A stretch of DNA of 64,000 bases, taken from the NCBI GenBank assembly GCA_016169945.1, contig JADLSH010000184.1, forward strand, positions 2,914,001-2,978,000. The letters are read 5' to 3'. Shown in pieces: positions 1-11,340 of the stretch (its first letter is position 1; every line of letters starts with the position of its first letter). Under the pieces are notes generated by a model. The model ran no database searches. It saw nothing but the letters and a program-made list of their open reading frames with translations, and was not told the DNA's origin. A program made the translations under genes and the position numbers. The stretch is from Trachythela sp. YZ-2020. Lineage: Eukaryota; Cnidaria; Anthozoa; Malacalcyonacea; Clavulariidae.

Positions 1-2580
1 ATATTCCAACTACATGACCAAGATGCCAAAGAATTACAACACGAATATACAAAATAGATGTACAGAAATGGACACAAACCAAGACAAGAATCCACCATAT
101 ATTGTGACTGTCTTCTGCTGGTTATCTAATTAAACCCAAGTATTGGAAGAATGTCAATATGGATCGGGTGGGATGTAGCTTTGCGGGCTAACGCCTTACG
201 TACGGCCTACATGGACAGAAGTCACATGGACAGAAGTCAATGCTTATGACATGGTTGTCATTATACTATATATTTATTGTTTCAAATTTAAACGTTTTTG
301 CAAAACTTATGCACTATATAGTAGGAGGCGCTCAGAGATTGCATACTTCTGCCAGCATATTAAGTCAAGTTTTTACCCCTTGCCTTGTTTACGTTTCTCT
401 AGCAGGCAAAAGATCTTAAAACTCCCAAGAGAACTTCGTTATTTTGATATGCATTGACTAATTTTTTGGTTGAATGCCTCCAGGGAAGGAAGGGTACCAA
501 TTTGATTGTAGATTAAATAGAGTTATATGAAACTAGTGGCATACGAAACAGGATGCTAAATGAGCTCTAAAGTTTCATTTAAATATGTCAAAGGATTTTG
601 ACAATTGCGAGAAACTATATTTTTTTAAAGGACTTAAAACTCCGCTTGCACGAAGCTTGGGCTTTCATCGAAAGTGGGAACCCTAATGGTCAGTCAATTT
701 ATGGAAATATTGTATGCATACGATTTGTGACCATTTGCTTTCTGAAAAAAGTGTTCCTGTTGAAATGTTTGTCTCAAAATGAGGACCAAAACTCAAAGCG
801 CCAGTTCATTTTATACCTTTCGTTTATCCCTTTTACTTTTGTATTGAGATTTCAGTAGAGACACTTACGAGAATGTGACACAAACATCAAAGGTTACTAC
901 AGGAGTTTGACATCTCATCTGCACTGAATACATGTATATCTTAATCTTACCCTGGGTTTCAGATGTTTTGGAAAGTTTGCTCAGCTATAGGGTACCTGGA
1001 TGAATATGACAACCTCTGCTCTGTTGTCAGGATATCTTCATCTGTTCCTTAAGTAAACATTAAATAACTTTCAAGACAAAGATTGAGGGACAGTTATTAT
1101 AAGAGGCTTCCATATTAATAGCAAAAAGGGCTCAGTGCATCTGATAATCTTGTCTCACTACTGGGGCAAGCAAAGGGTCTACTGGGGTCAATGCTCCAGT
1201 AGTTATAAAGTTAAAAATGCCCTGGGTTTGGTAAGCCTTGACCACTGATGGACACGCTTGGATTTGACAGATGTATAAATATAATATTCTGGTTGTCCAT
1301 GTTAGGTTCAGATTTAAATAAAACAAAGCTAAACAATTATGCTGCATAAAAGACAAAATCCTTTCTATTCTCAATCCTGAAATAATCAGGGACAATCATA
1401 TATTCATATCAGTGACAAGAAAAACTTCAAACTGCAGTAAAACCGGGAGACCTTTGAGAGAGAGCTTTGTCTGCTAAAATACATTGCTGATTTGTATTCA
1501 ATATTATGTTTTCCGAGTGTGCAGAGGGGAAAATGAATATTATTTGACTAATTTTTTGGTTGAATGCCTCCTGGGAAGGAAGGGTATCAAACTATCAATT
1601 TGATTGTAGACTAAATAGACTTATATGAAACTAGTGGCATATGGAACAGGATGATGGATGAGCCCTAACGTTTAATTTAAAGTGGCCTTTTTCTTCAGAT
1701 AAAACAAAGATAAAAGCGCTCTTTTATAACGGAAAAAGTGCCTCATAATGTAGTGCCCGCCACGCTAACTTCAAGTTGCTTTACACGCCTTTCTTTATAC
1801 AAAACAAATTTGCTAAAGCTTATCGGTTAATAATTAACTACCAACTTCATACGATACCACAAGACCAATAAAAAGATACTAGATAAAAAATTACAATTCT
1901 ACAACTGTACAAAGCTTTATGAACCTTTTTAACATGACGCCACAGCGCTGTGCCGTGCCTACTTCACTGTTGTCGATTTAAAATCATCAATAAATATCAA
2001 ATAAGATGACCAACACTGAAACAAACGTACCTTTTCAAATCTTGAGAGTGATATTCCAACTATATAGCCAAGATGCCAAGCATTAAAGGGACAAATATAC
2101 AAAATAGATGCACAGAAATGGACACAAACCAAGCCAAAAATCCACCATATATTTTGATTGTCTCCTGCTGGTTATTTATTAAACCCAAGTATTTGAAGAA
2201 TGTAAACGTGGGCCGGGTGGGATGCAGCCTTGCGGGCTAAGGCCTTACGGACGACGGACGGTTGGCCAATTTCCTTATCACACGGTTAGAAGACAATGTT
2301 CTAAGAGATCGTTGCATTATACTATATCATATTAATTGCCTGAAATTAAAATTTTTTTGCAAAACTTATGGGCACTCAGAGATTGCATACCTCCGCCAAA
2401 CATATTAAGTTTTAATCCCTCGCCTTGTTTACGCTTCTTTAACAGGCAAATTTGCAAAAGTATTAAAGCTCCCAAGAGAGCTTCGTTATTGTGATATGCA
2501 TTGTTCAATCACAAAAGATAAATTACCGGGAAAAAATCGGCATTTGCCCGCCACCAAAATGTAAACAAACCAAGGGGTCC
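1..2580 (+). repeat. Composite dispersed repeat block R1
   Basis: Mosaic of modules found again at 18.1-24.8 kb and 53.3-57.6 kb. One module starts ATATTCCAACTACATGACCA (1 and 2050). Another runs from GTGTTCCTGTTGAAATG (about 750) through the ACAAAGCTAAACAATTATGC box (about 1322) to the GACTAATTTTTTGGTTGAATG box (1547). A third carries ACGCCACAGCGCTGTGCCGT (about 1936). Short open frames in it follow module boundaries and carry no domain. I do not recognise the parent element. Confidence 0.8.
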
Positions 2581-2877
2581 ATTCACAAAATTATACATGC
2601 ACTAATTATGTATTCAGTTCTGTTCAACCGGGGAAAGGAAGACAAACTTTTGTAAATTTATCATCTGATTTTCATCTCATTTGCACAAAAATTTAATCAA
2701 TCTGTCCTTGGCCTATGGCCATTAGCCCTACAAATTTTCATAGCAATGGGTTTGGTCGGGGTGGGGAATTTGGCCAATGATTTGTGGCCCCACCACGGGA
2801 CATTTTCACGTGTTTGTGATCCCCACCATGGGGCATAAGCACCACTTTTACAAAAAATTGTTACATTCCCGGGGGAA

Positions 2878-3070
2878 TGAGGTTAGGATTAGGATTGAGG
2901 TTAGGATTAGAATTGAGGTTAGGATTAGGATTGAGGTTAGGATTAGAATTGAGGTTAGGATTAGGATTGAGGTTAGGATTAGGATTGAGGTTAGGATTTG
3001 GGTTGAGGTTATTATTAGGATTAGGGTTGAGGTTAGGATTTGGGTTAGGATTAGGGTGGAGATTAGGCTA
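2878..3070 (+). repeat. Telomere-like 18-bp minisatellite, unit A
   Basis: About ten tandem copies of an 18-bp unit close to GAGGTTAGGATTAGGATT. It is built from TTAGG/TTAGGG-like hexamers with a GAGG spacer. The open frames across it (RIRIEV repeats) are by-products of the period being a multiple of three. It marks the start of the duplicated NLR unit. Confidence 0.9.
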
Positions 3071-3910
3071 AAAATTAAGATTAATTTTGTTTTAAATTCA
3101 GCTTGTTAACATGGAAATTGAGTTAATAATCTGTTTACAAAATTACAAATCTACAAACTACAATGTTCAATTACCAAGCTGTCACTAAATTGGATGTCTT
3201 ATATATTCTCTATTTCCCCGCACATAAGCGCATGCGCCTTAAGCGGGTTTTTCGAGTTCAGATCGCCGTTTAGAAGCGCATGTGCCTATAAAAATCCGTG
3301 TATAGGCGCACCCTAGAAATTGTTCTCCTCCAAAATAAATATCATAGTTAATAGAAAGATAGCAATAATATCTATTGAGATAAATAATAAGAGAATAAAA
3401 ACGAACAATAACGTATGGCGGTGATATTTTTATACTGGAAGGCAATGTTTGATGTACTCGTAAGAACATTATTTACTCATTAAAGTTATCCTTGTGTGCT
3501 TATTTTCGTTGTTTGTTGAACAATCTCATGCACTCAGATTTTGATAACTTAAATACGCCTATATCTGTGGGGGGGGGGAGCTTATATGCTGGGGAATAGG
3601 GTACAATTTAACATCAATATGTCTCATATATCTATACTGTCACTTAATATAACATAAAAATACAGTTAGTTATTCGTAGTTTGCTTAGAGATCAATATAC
3701 GTTTCTGTTTGTGGAAAACATCACGTTTATTTATTTAACAAAACTTTCTATCCGTATACATCATCAAATAGATATTCTATATTATCATCGAATATATTGA
3801 CATTATTCACACTGATGATGATTTGGGCTCAGGGTCGAAAACTTTGCGAAATATATCAACGCGGTAATTTCTACAAAAAAAGAATTAAAAAAATGTTTTT
3901 AAATAATTTT

Positions 3911-4440
3911 GAAACAAATCAAAAATCGATATTAGTTTTATTGAGCGACGTTTCTATGCTAAATCGTGCATCATTTCAAGTTAAAATAATTACATTATTG
4001 CGTGAGAGCGAATGTCATGGAAAAGATGTCTCGAGGATTGAAGGTTGTTTTTCTATCTTACGAAAGTGACAGGGAAAGTACGAGTGCCTCCTATTGAAAT
4101 GCTTTACATAAAGGAACTTTCACCATCTTTGAACACTCAGTCGGACTCCATACGTTCAAAACTTTATACTTAGGATTTATGTTCTATAATTTTTGTTACT
4201 GTTCGTTGTGTCTATGTGTTTTTTAAATTCTAAGTATTTTAGTGTTCATGTAATTTCTGTTTTCATTTTAAGTAATTTTAAGATTTGGTTGCTTGCACAA
4301 TAATTTGTTAACGTGACACGGACCATTTAATTAAATCAACGCGATAATGTAGTTATTTTAACGTGAAAATGATGCACGATTTAGCATCGAAACGTCGTTC
4401 AATAAAACTAAGATCGCTTTGTTTGTTCCAAAAATACAAG
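3911..4440. repeat. Foldback in the unit spacer, unit A
   Basis: Inverted arms of about 95 bp (3911-4010 and about 4335-4440), both containing the reverse-complementary pair around GATGCACGATTTAGCATCG. They enclose about 330 bp that includes an AT-rich stretch. The same structure is at about 40965-41475 (unit B) and 60185-60695 (unit C), so it predates the duplications. Confidence 0.75.
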
Positions 4441-4740
4441 TACTTGAAATATTTTTCATCAACTCATCTGTTCCAATAAAGTTTCCATAAATCTGATCTG
4501 TCAGACAAATGCATAGTTTCTGTGTAGTTTCGTGAACTTGCTTTTTCGTCAACACCAGATGTCTTGAACATATACATTCCAGCCAAGTTTTTACAATTTG
4601 CTTGATTCCACTTCAAACTATAAATACCAAGGATGACTGATTCTTGACAAGACAAACAGCAGCAACCAGACAACTGTTTCAATCAATCTTTTCACCATTT
4701 TGCTGATATCAAAAGTACAACTGATCTTCATCTCTGCTAC
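4358..4740 (-). pseudogene. Small degenerate ORF conserved in all units (unit A copy)
   Basis: Two overlapping frames together encode a short cysteine-containing peptide: SCQESVILGIYSLKWNQANC, then AGMYMFKTSGVDE, then HETTQKLCICLTDQIYGNF and MKNISSTCIF. Unit B has one open frame over the central part (41659-41402); unit C has a shortened variant (60934-60653). Upstream, an ATG begins MVKRLIETVVWLLLF, which resembles a signal peptide but is in a different frame from the rest. It may be a relic of a small secreted-protein exon duplicated with the NLR unit. I do not recognise the family. Confidence 0.4.
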
Positions 4741-5600
4741 CATTACCATTGTCATTATCATCATCACTACCATCGCCATTTAACCACCATTATTACCAAT
4801 AATCATAAACACCACCATTGCCACAGTAACAACCATCATCGTTTAATTCTATTATCATTAACACCATCACAACCACCATCACCATAACTAGAAACATCAC
4901 TACCATAATCATCAGCATCATTAAACCATTATCACAATCATCACCATCATCATTGTCACTTTTATCTCCACTACCATCATCACCCTCATATCAGCATCGT
5001 CCTTTCCATTATCGCCATCTAACCACCCTTACCACCATTATTACAACACTGCAAAAAACAACCAGCACTATCATTCTCACCATTCTCACCACCATCACAA
5101 TACTGCAATCTCAATCATCATCACGACCAAAATTCATCTTCACGACTACAATTATTACAACAATCATAATGACCATCATCATCAGTAATATCACTATCAT
5201 CTCAAAATCACCACCACCATATCATAATCAGCACCATCACTATCACCACTATCATAATGACCATCACCACCAACATCGCCATTAGGAATATTACTACCAT
5301 CTCAAAATTACCACTACCATATCATAACCAGCACCGTCACTATCACCACCATCATAATGACCATCACCATGAACATCACCGTCAGTAATATTATTACCAT
5401 CTTAAAAGCACCACCACCATAACCTAACCATCACCACCATCATAATGACCATCACCAACATATCATATAACCACCACCATTACTATCACCACAATCTAAA
5501 TGACCATCACCAACGATATCACCATCAGTCATATTACTATCACCTCCAAATCACACGCCCCATGATCATCAACATCTTCATAACCAACACCATTATACGA
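4735..5600 (+). repeat. (CAT/CAC/AAC)n trinucleotide tract, unit A
   Basis: Long imperfect array of CAC, CAT, ATC and AAC triplets with larger internal repeats of about 45-90 bp (containing CATCACCACCATCATAATG). His/Thr/Ile-rich frames in it are low-complexity artefacts. It lies about 600 bp beyond the 3' end of the NLR gene. Confidence 0.88.
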
Positions 5601-6218
5601 CGGGCATTGGTCGCAGTTTTCAAGGGCCGATGTTTTCAAGGTAACATCTTTGCTTACTACTTGATACTTGGTCCATGGTTAAAACCTGTAACCCCAGGTA
5701 GGGGGGCAAGGGAGTACTAACACTTGCCCAAGGTGAACTCTCAGACAAGCGGAGGGAAGGAGGTGTCTTACTTCTCCATTCTAGACCAGCTCCAAGCCAA
5801 ATCTAGCCGCTGCCCAAAAACTAGGTGCTTGACGATGACTTTCATGCTCTTGCTCAATAAATCCTTTTTAAAACATCCTCGCTGGAAGAACGTTTTCATA
5901 ACATCTTTCTGTGTGTACTATACATAGCATTATATTACTGAGCGTTCATACCTTGAAATCGATCACGAAGCCATTCTCATGACAAGTTTACTAAACTTGT
6001 TCTTCCTAGAATTTTGAGAAACTTCAACTGGACAACTTGTTTCTATATATATATCGGCTGCGTGTCCGTTCGTGCATTCAATTTTGTTTTCCAGATTCCA
6101 ATCATTCGTATTTTGATTCGTCCAACATATGTAGTGGTATTAAAATAACAAGTTAACTGTCTGGTCTGATATACAGTTTGCGCATTGATTTGTTTGGGTT
6201 GTCTTTTCCTGAATGTCT

Positions 6219-8204
6219 TTATACGATGCAACAATCATTATTACCAAAACTCATTACTTCTAGAAAGGGAAAAAATCCTGCGACAATCTTAGGCTTTTTA
6301 ATAGCTGCCTCACGCTTAATATCGGACAGCAAAGGGTTTGGTGGAATGCACAGTCGAAGAAACACCATATCGCCATTTATTTTAGGAAAAGCCAGCATGG
6401 TCTCTGTTGGGGAAAGTTTTGTTTGCAGTAGCAAATCATCTGTCAAGTATCGTTCAATGGAAGACTCGATAACCGCGCCGGAGTCCATGTCGAAAAATGT
6501 TATACAGTGACGAGATGCAGCGATAACAATTCTGTCTTTGTTAATACAATATAGCTTCGTACAGAAATGATGAAATTTTAACCCTACTCTTTGGCGATTG
6601 CCGGTATCCAGATCAATTATCTTACTGCCTACATAATTGGAAACAACAGCGACTTTAGAATCATTACTGAAGCAACCTATGTTAAAATCGGAACTAAATA
6701 CCAAACTTGATTCACGATAAAGGACTTCATACACAGCTGGTTCCTCGGCATTTCTTTTCCAAATATAATACGTATATTTATTAGCACCAAAGACAAAAGC
6801 AGCACCAGGCGAAACTGTAATACTCATCATAGGCTCAATTCCAGGCAACGTAACCATTCGCGGACCCCCAACTCCGTTAACATCGAGAACTTTTACGGGC
6901 TCCATCTTTCCGCACTCGAAGCTGAGAAAGCCTTCTGAAAAAACTGCTGATAGGGGTACGAACTCGTTCACTAGATGACACAGCGACACTTGTTGGCTCT
7001 GAGTGAATACGATCTTTAAATTGAAATCCACCGGGTATTTTGTTAAGCTGGGAATCCTGTCAAAAAAATCAAACACGAACAAGAACTTTGCCGACCACCA
7101 ACAAGCAAATGACGATCCACTTTGATTGCTTTGGAAACGTTGTTCAACTTGGCTCGTATAGACATTCCATATGTTGATATATCCATCTGAGGTACAGGTT
7201 GCAAGTCGGGAGCCATCAAGAGAAAACGAATTCGAAAGAATTCGTGTGGGACTTGGAAAGCAAGAAGATTGTTCTTGTGTTGGAGCTAATGTCCTAAAGA
7301 CAATTAGTTTTTGCGTATCTGAATAGAGCCACAGATCATCTTCAATCGCTGTAATATCCCAAAAGTTAATGAGGATACTGTCAGAAATTGCAAAAAAAAA
7401 GTTCCAAGCAGCAAGCGTGGTGAAATGAGTACTTTCTATGATATTCAAAGAATGCCTGTCCGAACCAAAAATACACTCAACACCATTGTAGGTTCCTGTA
7501 GACCAGGCTTTCCATTGTTTTCCCGATAATTTCGACGGTAAAGAATTTAGTTCTTCAAATCCTGGTCGAAAACAACGTTGACATTTCTTACTCTTGCATA
7601 CTCCTGGTTCCTTCAGCTTTACATGAGATAACTTTCGCTTATCACTCCTTTGCCATGTAATGGCATTCCAAACGCAAAACGAATCTTCTGCGTCAGATTT
7701 TGAGTCTTCAAACCTGAATCCGAATGTGACAGGTTTCCACCGTCCAATGATAAGTAACCCCGTGTTGCTAAAAGAGCACCAATTAACAGGAACTTCAGCA
7801 CAAAGTAACGACAGCAACCTTTGCTTAGGAACGTCCCATAGTTTAACGGTGCTTGAACCGTTGCTAGTTACCAGCCTCTTGCCTTTGGGAGAAAATGCAC
7901 ACGACGTGAACGTCTCTTCATTTCCGTGGAAAAATGGCACTTCCTTTCTTTCAGCAATGTTAAGTGCCGTTTCCAGTTTTCCAAATAATACAAACGAATC
8001 GTCTGGAGCAAATGTGCAACATGACATTCTTCTAGTTGAATATTCCCACATCTCAACCAAACTTGGTACGGATATTACACGGATCATTTTACTATCCAAT
8101 CCAACGGCCAGCATTGTCTTATCGTATGACACAGTAACAGCGGTGATCGCTCTCACTACAGATTCGGAACGGACTTTCCAGAATGCCCGCGGCATAATCT
8201 CCAC
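6219..8204 (-). CDS. Gene A, WD40 beta-propeller part in a shifted frame
   Basis: Open frame of about 661 codons, on the same strand and immediately downstream of the NACHT exon. The first ATG is at 8195 (the frame itself is open further upstream). WD40-like repeats are visible: SCAFSPKGKRLVTSNGSS with VKLWD, SFSLDGSRLATCTSDGY with INIWN, and further blades with FSNDSKVAVVS. A cysteine cluster CKSKKCQRCFRPG follows FCVWNAITW and may bind zinc. The propeller would be the sensor part of the NLR. The frame lies -1 relative to the NACHT frame. Read through, NACHT KGLSG would join LKFYEVEIMPRAFWKV, which looks like continuous protein. Either this is a damaged gene, or the two parts are made separately. 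The long undamaged frame argues that the break is recent or an assembly error. Confidence 0.75.
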   Translation of the reverse strand: MEIMPRAFWKVRSESVVRAITAVTVSYDKTMLAVGLDSKMIRVISVPSLVEMWEYSTRRMSCCTFAPDDSFVLFGKLETALNIAERKEVPFFHGNEETFTSCAFSPKGKRLVTSNGSSTVKLWDVPKQRLLSLLCAEVPVNWCSFSNTGLLIIGRWKPVTFGFRFEDSKSDAEDSFCVWNAITWQRSDKRKLSHVKLKEPGVCKSKKCQRCFRPGFEELNSLPSKLSGKQWKAWSTGTYNGVECIFGSDRHSLNIIESTHFTTLAAWNFFFAISDSILINFWDITAIEDDLWLYSDTQKLIVFRTLAPTQEQSSCFPSPTRILSNSFSLDGSRLATCTSDGYINIWNVYTSQVEQRFQSNQSGSSFACWWSAKFLFVFDFFDRIPSLTKYPVDFNLKIVFTQSQQVSLCHLVNEFVPLSAVFSEGFLSFECGKMEPVKVLDVNGVGGPRMVTLPGIEPMMSITVSPGAAFVFGANKYTYYIWKRNAEEPAVYEVLYRESSLVFSSDFNIGCFSNDSKVAVVSNYVGSKIIDLDTGNRQRVGLKFHHFCTKLYCINKDRIVIAASRHCITFFDMDSGAVIESSIERYLTDDLLLQTKLSPTETMLAFPKINGDMVFLRLCIPPNPLLSDIKREAAIKKPKIVAGFFPFLEVMSFGNNDCCIV

Positions 8205-8215
8205 TTCATAAAATT

Positions 8216-10062
8216 TTAACCCGACAAACCTTTGGACATTTGATAACAGTACTCCGCAATTTTCTTCTCGTCATCACTGAAATAGCCCTTTGGAGAATCT
8301 GTCAGAACAGTTTGTAAATAATAATATCTTGAACCTTTGCGAAAAAGGTCTGTAATATTCGGTACCTTGAAATAGATAGAGTCAAATAGAACGAGATGCC
8401 ATGAAATTCGTGCTCGTAGTTTGTCGCTTATGACCGACGCAGCACTTTGAAGAATTCTATTCCAGAGGTCCACTATGGAGTTAGTTATTTCTTTTGGATA
8501 GATCGTTAGGAAAAGATGTGTCATTACAACATTCACTGACCAAAAGAAACTTTCCACCATATTGCACTCTACTAGATGTTCTAAACCATGATCCAGAGCG
8601 TATTTCACGTCATTAGTTGAGTTCAAGTCATGTTCGGAGCAAACGCGTTTCACAATTTCTTCAAAAACCTTCTCGCATATTAGCCAAAGCGATCTATTTC
8701 CATCACGGACCTTGACAGTATAGTCGTGATCTTTGTAGCCCCTAGCTAGAAGCCAATCAATAACGGATTTGTGGAAAACGGTCAACAGATCATCAGAAAC
8801 GTACAACAAGCACGATACCGTTTCGTTAATTTTGTTAATAATGTCTTTCGTTTCGCGACAATCTGGAGCCAAACCAAGAGCCTGAGCGACGAAAGTGAGG
8901 GGAAGAGGTCCTTTGTAAGCAGATATCATTTCCAGAATTTTCAACACATCAACATTCTCATGTTTTAAGGCTTTAAGCTCGTCTTCAAAGCGTTTGAAAT
9001 ATGTTTGGTAAATAGAATCCAGTCCTTCTGGAAGAAACTCGATAATCTCATTAAACGTCATCTTCTGAAGATCATCGCGTGTTTGAAGCTCTGATTGAAC
9101 GTAATACGCGTACAGAAATGAACCCTCGCACTTATGAACAAGCGCTTTAAACACACGAAAACACTGGATTGAATCACTCTTGTCAGCTAGTCTTGGAAGA
9201 CAAGCCTTAAGATAAATTTCAAGATCTAAGCGATTCTTGGCATCATTGTTTCCAATATCGATCTTTTGAACACCGCTTAGTTTCGCCACGGAAATCTCCG
9301 GCCTGCTCGTCACCAAGATCTTGATATACTCGGGAAGAACTGGAAAATAATCAGCAATCAAATTCATAATTTCATTCTTATCATCTGCAGCACTTTCATC
9401 CAAGCCATCGATCACGACTAAACTTGGTTTGTCTAATTCCAATTCATCGAGGGGATTTTGCAAATATATTCGAAAGGCATCCTTTAGGCTTTGGACTTGA
9501 TGAGGTCGCTTTAACTGATCAAGAAGCTTCTCTTTAAAACCCACGACATTTTCACACATCTGACTTGCGAGAGACTGGAGCATCATCATAGGATCTCTTA
9601 GGTTTGAATTACTGAAATCACAAAAGTGACAAGCAGCCAACTTGCCATTCTTCTTGAAATCTTCACAGACTTTAGCTGCAAACACACTTTTACCAAACCC
9701 AGGTCCAGCTGTTAATAACAACATTCTTGATTCGTTATCATTCATAACAAACCACTCGTCAACTTCCTTTAATAACCACTCTCTTGTGCCAGGCAGGAAG
9801 AACTTCACTTTACTCCTAATTTTACTCTTGAAATTATGCTTTGCGAGTTTTCGCAAGAGATCTTCGTCAGTCTCTTTGCTGCAATTTTCCACAACACTGG
9901 TATTCTTAGAATCTGATGGCGTACCCGTGATCGAACTTTCGATGTTGCTTTGTTGCTGCAAAGTTGACAGGCGAAGTTCATTTATTCCATCGCGGTTTTC
10001 TTCAGTAATTCGTGTCAAACGCTTTATAGAACATTCCATGGATTTCACATCATTGCATTTGT
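8216..10062 (-). CDS. Gene A, coding exon 3: linker and NACHT NTPase domain
   Basis: This exon has 614 codons ending in TAA at 8216. It starts after the acceptor CAATTTTTTAAG|ACAAATGC, and the first codon GAC is completed by exon 2. It encodes a short helical linker (SIKRLTRITEEN), then a NACHT P-loop NTPase: Walker A GPGFGKSV, Walker B PSLVVIDGLDES, the sensor strand ILVTSRPE and the winged-helix region GPLPLTFVAQALGL, with a helical C-terminal part. It is about 90% identical by eye to the unit B NACHT. A linker insert of roughly 30 residues (around QQQSNIESSITG) is absent from B. The TAA lies about 20 bases before a WD40 frame that opens one base out of register, so NACHT and WD40 are probably one ancestral protein broken by a 1-base indel. 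No plausible intron bridges the break. Confidence 0.85.
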
Positions 10063-10841
10063 CTTAAAAAATTGAGGATGTAACAATATATAACCCATAG
10101 TACTTTGTGAGCAAACTGGACATTCAAAAACAATGCGTTTGACTAAAATGGGTTGTTTGTGGACGTACAATAATATGCTAATGCATCAGTCATATCCAAA
10201 GGTGCCCACCCAGACTCCCCGGCAACTGCGGGCCATTTGACTGTCTAGCATGTCCAAGGGGTGGGGCATTTGTAAGCACACTAAACTTTTACTCGGGGTT
10301 AGAGGCATTTGAAATTAACTTTCTATTCAATAAATATAGAATTTTCGGGAGTTTAAGACCACTGATAAACTGTTGATATAAAACAATATGTCCAGACTAT
10401 TTTCAAACCAAATTTATTGTACGTAGAATTCAATTGAGTATCATGCAAAATGTCGCCTTGTTCCCTGGGTCTTTTTCTTGGGTAAGATGTGCATCAGGTT
10501 TCTATCTGTTGTTTACTTGTTTATAAATAATGCCAATTTCATTTCTGTCTAAAAGAATAACTACCTTCACAAGCAGCCCAATGGCTATGCTTGATAAATA
10601 ATTGACTAAAATATCCAAGTTATTAATAAAACTGAGGTTTACTTGTTAAAATGGTGAAATATAGATAATAAGTATAATAATAAAATTTTCCAGTTCTGGT
10701 TGCCTGAGAAAGGCGACATCACTCATAGCATACTAATGAGTTATATAGTATTCCTATTTATATAGTATATATATAAGCAATGAGGAATACTATATAACTC
10801 ATTAGTATTTAACAACATAGCCATTGGGCTGCCTATGCTAC
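10063..10841 (-). other. Gene A intron 2, the junction between effector and NACHT
   Basis: 779-bp phase-1 intron with donor AAG|GTAGCA and acceptor CAATTTTTTAAG. It contains a near-perfect hairpin at 10734-10806. In gene B the corresponding position is continuous exon with a different domain upstream, so this intron marks the boundary at which the effector was exchanged. Confidence 0.7.
10734..10806. repeat. Perfect short foldback inside intron 2
   Basis: Arms of about 22 bp (AATGAGTTATATAGTATTCC and its complement) flank a loop of about 28 bp made mostly of TA steps. It could form a strong hairpin in DNA or pre-mRNA close to the 5' splice site at 10842. It resembles a small MITE, and no clear target duplication was identified. 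Confidence 0.75.
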
Positions 10842-11045
10842 CTTCTGTGTTTTCCGTTTCTTTGTGGCGAGGCCATCCTTGTATTACATCAGAATATTTG
10901 AACATGTGGTGAACAACAGATGCCGCCATTGCACTGGCAAAAGGCTGCCAAATTTTGGTGTCCTCTTGACTTCCATCTGCAAAATCTGCCACTCCTTTGA
11001 TAACAGCCCATTCCATGCCATGATCATACGCAGCTTCATATAAAC
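10842..11045 (-). CDS. Gene A, coding exon 2: C-terminus of the phosphorylase domain
   Basis: This exon completes the phosphorylase fold with YEAAYDHGMEWAVIKGVADF, then DSQ-type acidic sequence, the helix SAMAASVVHHMFK and a tail with QGWPRH. The acceptor is TTTGTGTTTAG|GTTTATATG at 11046/11045. The donor is ACAGAAG|GTAGCA at 10842/10841. Its length is 204 nt (2 + 67 codons + 1), so it is phase-compatible with exon 1 (phase 1) and with exon 3, which begins AC to give a GAC codon. If the donor were ignored, translation would run into a palindromic hairpin and stop at 10741, which supports splicing at 10842. W, the VIKG strand and D in VADFAD are the conserved catalytic-end signature. Confidence 0.8.
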
Positions 11046-11340
11046 CTAAACACAAAATGAAATACACTATATGGAATGAGTGGATGTGTTGATTTTATAG
11101 ACATCCTGTTGATGTATTCAGCAGCAATTGCGCATCAGATGATATCACGTTTTGGATTAAAAAAGTCGGTTCATTTCAATTCAATATTAAAGTCACAATA
11201 AATCCCACATTAAATTCGCTTCCTCACTCGAATTCGATAGAAGAACTACAGGTTCACAAATTTTTCATTATAGTACACAGATTTCAGAGCCTCTCACTTT
11301 TGCTTCAATAATGTACTAAGTCTAGGTGGCTCCTACCTAC
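11046..11340 (-). other. Gene A intron 1
   Basis: 295-bp phase-1 intron with donor GTAGGT and acceptor TTTGTGTTTAG. It is AT-rich and no other feature is seen in it. Its removal joins the two halves of the phosphorylase signature. Confidence 0.75.

Noticed and set aside
2878..3070. CRISPR-like array
   Set aside because: Units are contiguous with no unique spacers, and the genome is eukaryotic; it is a minisatellite.
4953..5720. His/Thr/Ile-rich open frames
   Set aside because: Products of the CAT/CAC tract. No start context or domain, and the frames differ between units.
7660..8211. 183-codon plus-strand frame
   Set aside because: Antisense shadow of the WD40 coding sequence, with composition mirroring the opposite strand.
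8195..8230. Programmed -1 frameshift joining NACHT to WD40
   Set aside because: The zero-frame TAA comes before the AAATTTT heptamer, and no X-XXY-YYZ site precedes it in the right phase.
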